Positions 1-8,700 of a DNA stretch of 64,000 bases are shown one piece after another. Location of the stretch: the NCBI RefSeq assembly GCF_012273515.2, contig NZ_CP050975.2, forward strand, positions 124,001 to 188,000, written 5' to 3'. This DNA comes from Streptomyces sp. RPA4-2 (GTDB lineage Bacteria; Actinomycetota; Actinomycetes; Streptomycetales; Streptomycetaceae). Within the stretch, counting starts at the first letter, position 1; each line of letters begins with the position of its first letter. Both the position numbers and the translations under genes were made by a program. The notes under the pieces were generated by a model. It searched no databases. It was not told the DNA's origin and worked only from the letters and a program-made list of their open reading frames with translations.

Positions 1-587
1 TCGCAGGACACGCCGTAGGTGCGGGCCCGTTCGTCGATCCACTCGGCGAGCGGGTCGGTGCGCTCGGCCTCGGGGACCTCGCGGGCGAGGTCGACGAAGG
101 TGCGCCTGGCCTGTCCGTACACGTCGGCGCACCACAGCAGGCGGGCATGGGCCGCGCCGCAGGCGCGTGCGGCGACCGCGCCGGCGTAGGCGATGGGGTC
201 GCGGATGACGAGGTCGGGCCGCCAGTCGCGGGCGAGGGCCACCATGTCGTCCATGACGGGGTCGTTGTAGCGGGCGAAGCCCCAGGGCACGCTGATCTCG
301 TAGCGTTCGCGCAGGGTGGTCCAGTCGACCTGGCCGGGGCCGAGGTGGCTCCAGTTGGCGACGTCGGCGTCCTGGGACTCGCGGGCGAGGGCCATGTCCG
401 CGTGCAGCAGGGTGTGGTCGTCGGTGCCCACGGGGGCGGCCACCAGACCGACCCCGGTGATGGCGGGAGTCAGCGACGGAGAGTTGGCCATCAGCACGTC
501 GTGCCCGGCCGTGACGAAGGCCCAGGCCAGCGGCACCATGGTGTTCAGGTGCGACTTCTCCGACAGGCCGGCGAACAGAACGCGCAT
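1..587 (-). CDS. Macrolide-type glycosyltransferase, partial (C-terminal part outside window)
   Basis: About 195 N-terminal residues are visible, starting from ATG at 587 behind an AGAGGA ribosome binding site. The start (MRVLFAG, then MVPLAWAFVTAGHDVLMA and an ITGVGLVAAPVGTDD stretch) is the N-terminal acceptor-binding domain of GT1-family enzymes that move TDP-deoxysugars onto polyketides (EryCIII/DesVII-like). The nucleotide-sugar binding half lies beyond the left edge, so donor and acceptor cannot be judged. The gene follows a ferredoxin gene by 106 bp on the same strand and probably shares its transcript. Its place beside P450 genes and a macrolide-type PKS suggests that it glycosylates the PKS product. 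EryCIII-like enzymes often need a P450-like helper protein; the P450 at 1210-2445 keeps its haem cysteine, so it is probably a true oxidase rather than such a helper. Confidence 0.88.
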   Translation of the reverse strand, partial: MRVLFAGLSEKSHLNTMVPLAWAFVTAGHDVLMANSPSLTPAITGVGLVAAPVGTDDHTLLHADMALARESQDADVANWSHLGPGQVDWTTLRERYEISVPWGFARYNDPVMDDMVALARDWRPDLVIRDPIAYAGAVAARACGAAHARLLWCADVYGQARRTFVDLAREVPEAERTDPLAEWIDERARTYGVSC

Positions 588-693
588 GGCATCCTCTCGT
601 TCGTAGGAGGTCCGCGGCCGGGCCGCGGGACATCGAAGAGGGCCCGGCGGAAGGTGAGCCGGGCGCTGTCGCCCGGCCGGCTGCCGGACCCGC

Positions 694-891
694 TCAGTCC
701 TCCTGGAGGGTGATGGCACCCAGCGGGCAGGATTCGTGCGCTTCGCGGATCGCCTCGTGGTGGTCGCCTCCCGGCCGTTCGATCAGGAGCAGGGCGCGTC
801 CGTCGGTCTCGTCCTGGTCGAAGACCTCGGGCGCGATCAGTACGCACTGACCCGCTCCCATGCACTTGTCCTGGTCGATCGCGATGTCCAT
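694..891 (-). CDS. Small [3Fe-4S]-type ferredoxin for P450
   Basis: This 65-residue acidic protein starts at ATG 891, five bases after a GGAAGG ribosome binding site. It begins MDIAIDQDKC and carries C10-x5-C16 and C55-P, the spacing of single-cluster actinomycete ferredoxins that pass electrons to cytochromes P450. Two P450 genes lie on the opposite strand just across the divergent promoter region, so they are its likely partners. A second ferredoxin of similar type is found at 27747-28049. The reductase that would feed it is not in the window. Cluster type (3Fe-4S rather than 4Fe-4S) follows from the family pattern and is not proved by sequence. Confidence 0.92.
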   Translation of the reverse strand: MDIAIDQDKCMGAGQCVLIAPEVFDQDETDGRALLLIERPGGDHHEAIREAHESCPLGAITLQED

Positions 892-993
892 GCCGGCCTT
901 CCGCGTCGGGCGGTACGGGGGTGGCGCCCCGCTGCCGGGGCGTGCCCATCTTGGGGCGCGGGCAGGCCCGTTGCCGCGGTGGGCCGTCACTGT

Positions 994-1009
994 CTGGGAT
1001 TTCCTCCAG
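994..1009. promoter_or_regulatory. Degenerate PAS-LuxR (PimM-type) box
   Basis: The bases CTGGGATTTCCTCCAG match the published PimM-type operator consensus CTVGGGAWWTCCCBAG at 12 of 16 positions, with intact outer half-sites CTG and CAG. It sits about 100 bp upstream of the ferredoxin start on the minus strand. It is the weaker of the two boxes in this region and could be a chance match. Confidence 0.4.
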
Positions 1010-1057
1010 AGATTGCGCCCGCCGCCGTGCCCTCGCGCGGGGGCCCGGCGGGCGGTA

Positions 1058-1073
1058 CTCGGTGAATCCCTAG
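1058..1073 (+). promoter_or_regulatory. PAS-LuxR (PimM-type) operator box
   Basis: CTCGGTGAATCCCTAG matches CTVGGGAWWTCCCBAG at 14 of 16 positions. It lies about 135 bp upstream of the first P450 start, a usual place for an activator overlapping the -35 region. The bases that follow (ACTG) are also found after the box at 26157-26172. The likely regulator, a PAS-LuxR protein, is not in the window. Confidence 0.6.
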
Positions 1074-1209
1074 ACTGCGCGGCCGTTCCTGGCCCCGCTC
1101 CGGCGCCGCGTGCTGGAGTGACGCGAGAGCCGGGCCCGTCGGGCGCCGGTCGAATTCGGCGCGTCGCGGGCCGCGACGCGACCGGGCCGCACGAGAGGGG
1201 GAACCACTG

Positions 1210-2445
1210 GTGGCGGAGGAAGGCACCTCGGACGTCGGTGTGACGCGGGAAGTGGCGGATCCGGCGCCGGGACCCGGCATCGGCAAGGCTCCCTCGGTGG
1301 AGCCGGACGGCGGGACGACGCTGCTCGCCTGGCTCGCGCGGATGCGCGAGGAGTGCCCGGTCTGGCGTGACGAGGCAGGCCAGGTGCACCTCTTCCGGTA
1401 CGAGGACGTCCAGCGTGTCCTCGCGGACCCGGCGACGTTCTCGTCCGACACCGTGGGCCGTCTGTCGGGCGGTGAACGCCAGGCTCCGCGCGGCACCCTC
1501 CTGCTGCTGGACCCGCCGCTGCACGGCAAGATGCGCCGCCTGGTCAGCCGCGCCTTCACGCCGGGGCTGATCTCCGGTCTCGAACCGTGGATCACCGAAC
1601 TGACCGCGGAGCTGCTGGAGTCGGCCGGCGGTGACCGCTTCGACCTGGTGGACGTGCTCGCCAACCCGCTGCCGGTCACGGTGATCGCGCGGATGCTCGG
1701 TGTGCCGACGGCCGACCGGGATCTGTTCCAGGGGTGGGCGGACCAGCTCCTGTCGACGGACCCGGAGGATCCCGCGAGCGTGCGGCGGATGGAGGAGACC
1801 GGCGCCACCATCTCGGCGTACCTGCAGGGCTTCATCGACGAGCGGCGCCGGGAGCGGCAGGACGACCTGCTGGGCACCCTGGTGCACGCGGAGCTCGACG
1901 GCGAGCGCCTGGACGACGAGGACATCGCGAGTTTCGCGACCCTGCTGCTGCTCGCGGGGCATGTCACCACCTCGGTGCTGCTGGGCAACACGCTGATGTG
2001 CCTGGACGGGGAGCCGGAACTGTTCGAACGGGTCCGTGAGGACCGGTCGTTGGTGCCGGCCGTGATCGAGGAGACCCTGCGGCTGCGTCCGCCGTTCACG
2101 CGGATCGAGCGGGTCACCACGGCCGTGACCGAGTTCCACGGGACGAGCCTCGCCCCCAACACCCTGGTGCATCTGTGGTTGTTGTCGGCCAACCTGGACG
2201 AGGAGGTCTTCGAGGACGCGGCCGCCTTCCGCCCGGAGCGCTCCAACTCCCGTCAGGCCGCCTTCGGCCACGGCATCCACTACTGCATCGGGGCGCCGCT
2301 GGCCCGGCTGGAGGGGCGTGTCGCCCTGAACGCGCTCCTCGACCGGTTCGCCCGGATCGAGGTCGACCCCGACGCGCGGCTGACGTACCACGGCACCAAC
2401 GTCTTCGGCGCCCGGCACCTGCCGCTGGCCGTCAAGCGTGCCTGA
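1210..2445 (+). CDS. Cytochrome P450 monooxygenase (first of two)
   Basis: A 411-residue bacterial class I P450 starting at GTG 1210 behind a GAGGGGGA ribosome binding site. Visible motifs are the I-helix oxygen-binding segment AGHVTTS (about residues 248-254), the K-helix EETLR motif (about 288-292) and the haem loop FGHGIHYCIG with ligand cysteine at about residue 359. All residues needed for an active enzyme are present, so it is probably an oxidase acting on the polyketide, its sugar or the naphthoquinone part, with electrons from one of the two ferredoxins in this window. It is followed after 62 bp by a second P450 and then an acyltransferase, probably one operon. The substrate cannot be read from sequence. 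Confidence 0.95.
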   Translation: MAEEGTSDVGVTREVADPAPGPGIGKAPSVEPDGGTTLLAWLARMREECPVWRDEAGQVHLFRYEDVQRVLADPATFSSDTVGRLSGGERQAPRGTLLLLDPPLHGKMRRLVSRAFTPGLISGLEPWITELTAELLESAGGDRFDLVDVLANPLPVTVIARMLGVPTADRDLFQGWADQLLSTDPEDPASVRRMEETGATISAYLQGFIDERRRERQDDLLGTLVHAELDGERLDDEDIASFATLLLLAGHVTTSVLLGNTLMCLDGEPELFERVREDRSLVPAVIEETLRLRPPFTRIERVTTAVTEFHGTSLAPNTLVHLWLLSANLDEEVFEDAAAFRPERSNSRQAAFGHGIHYCIGAPLARLEGRVALNALLDRFARIEVDPDARLTYHGTNVFGARHLPLAVKRA

Positions 2446-2507
2446 CACCCCACCAGCTCTCGCCCCACGACACCCGACGGCGTAGCCGGCTCACCAACGG
2501 AGTGACC

Positions 2508-3728
2508 ATGAAGACACGGCCCGACGCACCCGTCATCCCGGCGGACCGGGGAAAATGCCCGTTCGATCCGCCGGCGGCGTACGCCCGCCTGCGCGCGGAG
2601 AACCCCATCAGCCCCATCACCTTCCAGGTGGCCCCGGCGGACACCTCGGGCTGGCTGGTCACCCGGCACGACCTGGTGCGGCAGATCCTGGCCGACAACC
2701 GCTTCAGCCACCGCAACGAACTGCTGGCCCACGTGGTCGCGCCGCCGTTCCCGATGGACGAGTACAACCCCCAGCCCTCCCCGCCCGGTTCGTTCGCGAA
2801 GACGGACGCGCCCGAGCACTCCAAGTACCGCCGGCTGCTGGCCGGGCACTTCACGGTCCGCCGGATCCAGCAGTTCGAGCCGGAGCTGACCCGCATCATC
2901 GGCGAGACCCTCGACGAGATGGCGGCGCAGGGCTCGCGGGCCGACCTGCTGACGTCGTTCGCCGAGGTGGTGAGCGTGCGCACGGTGCAGTCCCTGATGG
3001 GGGCCTCCGCCGAGCTGATGGCGGTCATCTCGAAGCACTTTTCGGCGATGATGACGCTGACGTACACGCTGGAGGAGTTCATCCACCACGTCGAGTCCAT
3101 GGACGCGGCGCTGCGGCCCATGGTCCGCGAGCGGATGAAGGAACAGGGCGACGACCTCTTCGGACAGCTGGCCTCCACCGGGGAGCTGACCGAGGAGGAG
3201 ATGGTCAACCTCGCGGTCCTCACCCTGGGCGGCTCCCTCGACACGACGCCCAACATGCTGGCCCTGAGCACGTTCGCGCTGCTGGAGCAGCCGGAGCAGC
3301 TGGCGCTGCTGCGCAGCCGTCCGGAGCTGTACGAGGCCGGTGCCGTCGACGAGTTGATGCGGTACCTGACCATCTCGCAGATGGGGTCCAGCCGTTGCGC
3401 GCTGGAGGACGTCGAGATCGAGGGCGTCACCATCAAGGCCGGGCAGACCGTCGTCCTGTCGCTGCCCGCCGCCAACCGCGACCCCTCGGTCTTCACCGAC
3501 CCGGACTCTCTCGACGTCACCCGTATCCCGCGCAAGCACCTGGCGCTCGGCTTCGGGGCGCACCAGTGCCTGGGCCAGCATCTGGCCCGCGCCACCCTCA
3601 GGATCGGTCTGCGCACGCTGTTCGAGCGCTTCCCGAAGCTGCGGCTGGCCACGCCCGCGGACGAGGTGCCGCTGCGCGACCGTGCCGTGCACTACGGGGT
3701 CGACAGCCTGCTCGTCGCCTGGGACTGA
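2508..3728 (+). CDS. Cytochrome P450 monooxygenase (second of two)
   Basis: A 406-residue P450 starting at ATG 2508. The I-helix reads LGGSLDTTPN, with GG where many P450s have AG, but the DTT that handles oxygen is kept. The haem loop LGFGAHQCLG gives ligand cysteine at about residue 354. The N-terminal part (KCPFDPPAAYARLRAENPI) and overall length fit the CYP105/CYP107-like group of Streptomyces tailoring enzymes. It lies between the first P450 and the BAHD-type acyltransferase, 21 bp from the latter, which points to one transcript. Likely job: hydroxylation or oxidation of the macrolide or the aromatic side group. The two P450s are clearly different, so a recent duplication is unlikely. 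Confidence 0.95.
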   Translation: MKTRPDAPVIPADRGKCPFDPPAAYARLRAENPISPITFQVAPADTSGWLVTRHDLVRQILADNRFSHRNELLAHVVAPPFPMDEYNPQPSPPGSFAKTDAPEHSKYRRLLAGHFTVRRIQQFEPELTRIIGETLDEMAAQGSRADLLTSFAEVVSVRTVQSLMGASAELMAVISKHFSAMMTLTYTLEEFIHHVESMDAALRPMVRERMKEQGDDLFGQLASTGELTEEEMVNLAVLTLGGSLDTTPNMLALSTFALLEQPEQLALLRSRPELYEAGAVDELMRYLTISQMGSSRCALEDVEIEGVTIKAGQTVVLSLPAANRDPSVFTDPDSLDVTRIPRKHLALGFGAHQCLGQHLARATLRIGLRTLFERFPKLRLATPADEVPLRDRAVHYGVDSLLVAWD

Positions 3729-3749
3729 TCGGCCGCGAGGAGGACCACC

Positions 3750-5333
3750 GTGACAGCGAACACGACCAACCCGACGGACACGCCCGACCCGACCGGCACG
3801 CCCCACCAGACCGGCACGCCCCACCAGACCGGCACGCCCGGCACGCAGAAGACGGCGAGGACGAGCACGACGGACACGACGAGCACGACGAGCACGACCG
3901 CCAGGACGCGTAAGGCGGGGAGGACGAAGGGCGGGAAGGGCAAGGCGCCCGTGCCGGCCTTCCGCCACGCCGTGGAGAGCCGGGAGGAGCGGACCTTCCT
4001 GGTCCGCGCCGGCACGGCCGGCGGCGGCCGGGTCCGGCTGAGCGGTTACGACCTGCTGACCGGCCCCTGGTACACGCCGATGACGTTCTTCTACCGGGAC
4101 ACGCTGGACGGCGCGGAACTGCGCGCGTCCCTGGCGCGTACGCTGCGCCGCTACCCGCCGCTGGCCGGGCGTCTCACCCGGGACCGGGACGGCGGCCTGA
4201 GCGTGCTCTGCAACGACGCCGGGGTCCGCTTCACCGAGGCGGTGTCGTCGGAGCCCATGCGGGAGTACGGGCCCGGCCTGCGCGCCGAGCCGGTGATCGG
4301 CGGTCTGCTGCGGGAGGTCAGCGCCTTCCGTGTCGTCGACCGGGACACCCCGCTGCTGAAGATCCGGCTGACGCAGATGCGCGGCGGCGGCTCGATCCTG
4401 GGCGTGACGATCAACCACAGTCTCGCGGACGGCGGGAACACCCTCGCGTTCCTGGAGAGCTGGTCGCGCGAGCACCACGGGCTGGCCTCTTCGGAGCCGT
4501 CCCACGACCGTGACGTCATGGACGCGCTGGGCCGGGAGTCCGCGGACCTGGCGACGGTGGCCTCGCGCGCGTTCATCGGGGTCTCCCGGCTGCGGCTGCT
4601 GAAGACGAACCTCAAGGTCGGCCTGCACGAACTCGCGACCGTCGCCACCCGCTTCGAGGCCGACGAACTCGCCGCGATGAAGAACGCCGCGCAGCGGCAG
4701 CTGGCCGGCGAGGGCTCCTGGGTCTCCACCAACGACGTGCTGACCGCGCACATCTGGCAGGTGCTCGGCGAGCTGCGCGGCCGGCCCGACGAGGCGGCCG
4801 AGTGGCTCGGCATGATCGTCAGCGTGCAGTCCCGGCTCGGCGACGCGCTGCCCGCCGGGTACTGGGGCAACTGCGTCAGCAACAGCTGGACCACCACTCC
4901 GGCGGCGGCGCTGCGCGAGCGTCCGCTGGGCCGTGTCGCCCAGGACGTCCGGGCCTGTCTGGACGCCAACACCGCCGAGAAGATCCGTGACGAGATCGCC
5001 TTCCTCAACTCCTATCGCGGGGCGGGGGTGTCACGGCACGTCATGTCGGTCCGGGCGCCGGACGTCTTCGAGACGGCGCTGTCCGTCAACAACTGGTCGC
5101 AGTTCCCGCTGTACCGCATCGACCTGGGCGGCGGAAAACCGTTCTGGTACGAGTTCCCGGACCTTCCGGTGCCGACGGTGCACATCGCGCCGACGCCCGC
5201 CGAGGACGGGGGCCGGGACGTCTATCTGTGCCTGGCCCGGGAGCACGCGGCCGTGGTGCGGGACCCGGCCTGGCTGGAGCGCTTGCATGTCCATGGGCGG
5301 ACCGGCGGGGGCGGGGTTCCCGAGGGGAAGTGA
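3750..5333 (+). CDS. BAHD-type (transferase family) acyltransferase with Thr-rich N-terminal extension
   Basis: A 527-residue protein starting at GTG 3750, six bases after GAGGAGG. The core resembles the PF02458 transferase (BAHD) family, which moves acyl groups from CoA thioesters to alcohols or amines. The catalytic HxxxD motif is H223-S-L-A-D227 within a TINHSLADGG segment, and a C-terminal NNWSQFPLY..DLGGGKP stretch takes the place of the family's DFGWG motif. About the first 70 residues are a low-complexity Thr/Pro then Lys/Arg-rich leader partly made of an 18-bp DNA repeat; it is not part of the usual fold (family members are about 430-460 residues). The enzyme is common in plants and fungi but rare in bacterial macrolide clusters. 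A possible role is to attach an acyl group, perhaps the naphthoate-derived unit, to a sugar or macrolide hydroxyl; that is inference. Confidence 0.85.
   Translation: MTANTTNPTDTPDPTGTPHQTGTPHQTGTPGTQKTARTSTTDTTSTTSTTARTRKAGRTKGGKGKAPVPAFRHAVESREERTFLVRAGTAGGGRVRLSGYDLLTGPWYTPMTFFYRDTLDGAELRASLARTLRRYPPLAGRLTRDRDGGLSVLCNDAGVRFTEAVSSEPMREYGPGLRAEPVIGGLLREVSAFRVVDRDTPLLKIRLTQMRGGGSILGVTINHSLADGGNTLAFLESWSREHHGLASSEPSHDRDVMDALGRESADLATVASRAFIGVSRLRLLKTNLKVGLHELATVATRFEADELAAMKNAAQRQLAGEGSWVSTNDVLTAHIWQVLGELRGRPDEAAEWLGMIVSVQSRLGDALPAGYWGNCVSNSWTTTPAAALRERPLGRVAQDVRACLDANTAEKIRDEIAFLNSYRGAGVSRHVMSVRAPDVFETALSVNNWSQFPLYRIDLGGGKPFWYEFPDLPVPTVHIAPTPAEDGGRDVYLCLAREHAAVVRDPAWLERLHVHGRTGGGGVPEGK
3792..3838 (+). 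repeat. 18-bp tandem repeat in acyltransferase leader
   Basis: The unit ACCGGCACGCCCCACCAG occurs twice in full and once in part, coding for repeated TGTPHQ. It is followed by looser GACGAGCAC-type repeats that encode Thr/Ser runs. It lies in the non-conserved N-terminal extension, so repeat number can probably vary without affecting the catalytic fold. Confidence 0.9.
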
Positions 5334-5389
5334 GGCGGGCGGGAGCAGGCGGACCAGCCGTGTCCGGTGAGGCGGGCGAGGGGGTCCGC

Positions 5390-5650
5390 GGTGCTCTCGT
5401 TGCGCCACAGTGCGGCGAGCGTGTGCAGGGTGTCGGTCGCGGTGGCGTGGTCCAGGGCCGCCTTCGTGGTGTCGGTGGCGAACATCGCGCGGCTGCCGGT
5501 CGGCCCGTCCAGCGTCGGCAGGTCGGCGCCGTGGTGGCCGCCGTCGTCGAACATCATCTTGATGCAGTGCGCGCCTTCCTTCCGGCGTGCCGTCACCTGT
5601 TCCTGTGCGTCCTCGGGGCCGGCCAGCTTCCCTAAGGCCTGTCGGCCCAT
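5390..5650 (-). pseudogene. Possible amidohydrolase remnant
   Basis: A minus-strand frame opening at ATG 5650 contains EDAQEQVTARRKEG, then CIKMMFDDG and LPTLD. This order (ED A..V..R..EG...IK.M.DDG....LPTLD) is seen in metal-dependent amidohydrolases of the imidazolonepropionase-like group, in the middle of the barrel. The frame has neither the N-terminal HxH metal motif nor the later histidines, and its tail becomes low-complexity and runs antisense into the acyltransferase gene. I read it as a fragment left from a lost gene. The resemblance is by eye and short; it could be chance. Confidence 0.35.
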
Positions 5651-5680
5651 TCACGGGCGTTTCGAAAAACACCCGTGAAT
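5649..5680. terminator. Inverted repeat, probable bidirectional terminator
   Basis: Two 14-bp arms, ATTCACGGGCGTTT and AAACACCCGTGAAT, pair with one mismatch around a CGAA loop. The hairpin begins 46 bp beyond the PKS-A stop codon in the convergent gap. It has no clear U-tract, as is usual for Streptomyces terminators. A protein-binding palindrome is the alternative. Confidence 0.6.
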
Positions 5681-5725
5681 CGGCTCGTCATCACGGCTCG
5701 CGCGGCCCTCGGGCGGTCCGCGCTC

Positions 5726-8700
5726 CTACGACTGGTCGAGTTCCCGGCTGATCAGGTCGAACAGTTCCTCGTCGGTGGCGTCGTCGAGCTGGTCGGCCAT
5801 GGACACCCCGGGCCGCGTGCCGTCGTCCGGGCCGTTCAGGCCGGACTCCAGGTCCTCGACCTCGGTGAGGAACGCCCTGAGCCGTGTCTTGAGCAGGACC
5901 CTCAGGTCCTGTCCGGGGCCGGAGGCGATGATCTTCCCGACCGCGTTCTCCACCTCCGCCAGCAGCGCCGTGGCGTTCGTCCGCCCGCCCCCGAAGAGCT
6001 CTTCCGCCAGGTGGCGGGCGAGGTCGGCGGGGGTGGGGTGGTCGAACACGAGGGTGGTCGGCAGCCGCAGACCGGTGTCGGCGTTGAGCCGGTCGCGCAG
6101 TTCCACGGCGGTCAGTGAGTCGAAGCCCATCTCCCGGAACGCCTTGGTGGGTTCGACGCCCGACACCACGTCGAAGCCGAGTGCCGTGGCGGCGACGCTT
6201 CGCACGTGGTCCTGCACCAACTGGAGCCGCGCCTCGGCGGGTGCCGCGGTCAGCTTCTCGATCAGGGGGCGCGGGGCGCCGGGGGCGGTCTCCGCGTCCC
6301 CGGACGCCGTCGCGGCGGCCCGCGCCTCCGGGAGGGCGGACAGCAGCGGGCTGGGACGGCGGGCGGTGAACGGTGCGAGGAACTTCTCCCAGTCGACGTC
6401 GGCCACCACCACGGCGGCGTCCCCGACGTCCAGCGCGCGCCCGAGCCCGGTCAGCGCCCGCTCCGGATCCATCACCCGCAGACCCCGGCGCACCAACTCC
6501 GCGGCGCCCTGCTCCGAGACCATCCCTCCGCCGCCCCAGGGGCCCCAGGCGACGGCGGTACCGGCAAGACCCCGGGCCCGGCGCCGCTCCACCAGCGCGT
6601 CGAGATGCGCGTTGGCGGCGGCGTACGCCGACTGCCCGCCACTGCCCCACACACCCGCGATCGAGGAGAACACCACGAACGCCGAAAGGTCCAAGTCCCG
6701 GGTGAGGGAGTCGAGATGGTCGGCGCCCACAGCCTTCGCCGCCAGGACGGCGGCGACCCGCTCCGGAGTCAGCCGGTCGATCAGATCGTCGTCCAGCACA
6801 CCCGCGGCATGGAACACCGCGCCGACCGGATACCGCGACAGCAGACCCGCCACCGCCTCCGCATCGGCCGTGTCACACGCCTCCACCACCACCCGCGCAC
6901 CCAACTCCCCCAGTTCACCGACCAGTTCGGCCGCACCGGGGGCGTCGATCCCACGACGGCTGGTGAGGACGAGCTCACTCGCACCACGTACCACCAGCCA
7001 ACGGGCCAGGCGCGCGCCGACTCCACCCGTGCCCCCCGTCACCAGCACCCGTTCCGGAGCGCGCCAGCCGTCGGCCGAGGGCCCCCAGGCCGGTGCGCCG
7101 CCGGGCAGCGGGGCGTGGGAGAGCCGGCGGGCGAACAGGGCCGCACCGCGTACGGCCACCTGGTCCTCGCCGCCGTCGGTGACGACCGCGGCCAGGCTCG
7201 CGAGGACACTCCGGTCCACGGATTCCGGCAGGTCGACGAGGCCGCCCCACCGGTCGGGGTGTTCCAGGGCGGCGACCCGGCCGAAGCCCCACAGGGCGGC
7301 CTGCGCCGGGTCGACGCCGTCCTCGGCCGGCGCGCCGACGGCCACGGCGCCGTGGGTGAGCAGCCACAGCGGCGCGCTCACTCCCGCGTCGCCCAACGCC
7401 TGGACGAGCGTCAGGGAGGCCGTCACGTCCGCGGGCCGGAACAGGACTCCGACGACCGGGTCGCCCGCCGCTGCCGCGTCGGTCAGGACACGGCCCAGTT
7501 CGGTACGGCCGGCGGCGGGGTCGTAGGCGATCCGCTCCACACCGGGGAGGAGCTCCTCGATGCCGTCGAGCACCGGGCCTTCGGTGGGCGGCTGGAGCAG
7601 CAGCCGGCGGCCGGTGTCCGGGGCGGCGGGCGGCGGTGCGGTGAAGGACTGCCATTCGACGCGGTAGCGCCAGCCGTCGACCCGGCTGCGCTCGGCCGCG
7701 CCCTGCCGCCAGGCGGACAACGCCGGTACGACGGCGTCGAGTTCGGCCTCGTCCACGCCCAGGACCTCGGCGAGGTCGTGGGCGTCACCGCGTTCCACGG
7801 CCGCCCAGAAGCTCTCGTCCAGCGGGTTCGCGCTCGTCCCGGACACGCGGTGTGCGGCAGGCTCGGGCCAGAAACGCTCACGCTGGAAGGCGTACGTCGG
7901 CAGTTCCACCCGCCGCGCCCCGGAACCGGCCAGCAGCGCGGGCCAGTCGACGGCGGCACCGTGTGCGAACGTCCGCGACACCGCCGCCACGATGGTGTCC
8001 GTCTCGGGGCGGTCCTTGCGCAGGACGGACGTGAACAGCGTCCCGTCGTCGCCGGAGACGCTGGACTGGGCGAGGGCGGTGAGGGTGCCGTCGGGGCCGA
8101 GCTCCACGAACCGGGTGACACCACACTCTTCGAGCCGGGTGATCCCGTCGGCGAACCGTACGGCCTCACGGACATGGCGGACCCAGTAGTCGGCGGACTC
8201 CAACTCCCCCGCGCCGGCGGCCTGTCCGGTCACGTTCGACACCACCGGGATACGCGGTGCACCGTAGGTCACGCTCTCCGCGACCGTACGGAACTGCGCC
8301 AGCATCGGCTCCATCAACGGCGAGTGGAAGGCGTGGGAGACACGCAGGCGGGAAGTGCGGCGACCCGATCCGGCGATCTTCTCGGCCACAGCGGCCACCG
8401 TCGCCTCCACACCCGAGACCACCACCGAACGGGGGCCGTTGACGGCGGCGATCGACACCTCGTCCGTCAGCAGCGGGAGCACCTCGGCCTCGGATGCCTC
8501 CAGCGCGAACATCGCTCCCCCGGAGGGGAGTTCCTGCATCAGACGGCCACGCGCCGACACCAGCCGGCACGCGTCCTCAAGCGAGAACACCCCCGCCACA
8601 TGCGCGGCGGCCAGCTCACCCACCGAATGGCCCACCAGGAAGTCAGGGGTGATCCCCCAGGACTCCACCAGCCGGAACAACGCCACCTCGATCGCGAACA

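Larger units (their letters stand above)
892..1209. promoter_or_regulatory. Divergent promoter region between ferredoxin and P450
   Basis: This stretch of 318 bases separates the minus-strand ferredoxin-glycosyltransferase unit from the plus-strand P450-P450-acyltransferase unit. I see no coding potential in it that resembles a protein family. It holds two PAS-LuxR-like boxes, at 994-1009 and 1058-1073, one nearer each gene start. Clear -10 and -35 elements cannot be assigned by eye. Confidence 0.6.
5334..5725. other. Convergent intergenic stretch
   Basis: This 392-base gap separates the plus-strand acyltransferase from the 3' end of the minus-strand PKS-A gene. It holds a decayed-looking minus-strand reading frame with amidohydrolase-like residues (5390-5650) and a strong inverted repeat (5649-5680). 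Nothing else is recognisable. Confidence 0.7.

Noticed and set aside
1210..2445. First P450 as a haem-less helper protein for the glycosyltransferase (DesVIII/EryCII type)
   Set aside because: The haem loop with its cysteine, the I-helix Thr and the EETLR motif are all intact, which helper proteins usually lack.
694..2448. Minus-strand frame of 584 codons ending in the ferredoxin
   Set aside because: Only the last 65 codons match a ferredoxin, with a good ribosome binding site at 891; the upstream part is antisense to the first P450 and crosses the promoter region.
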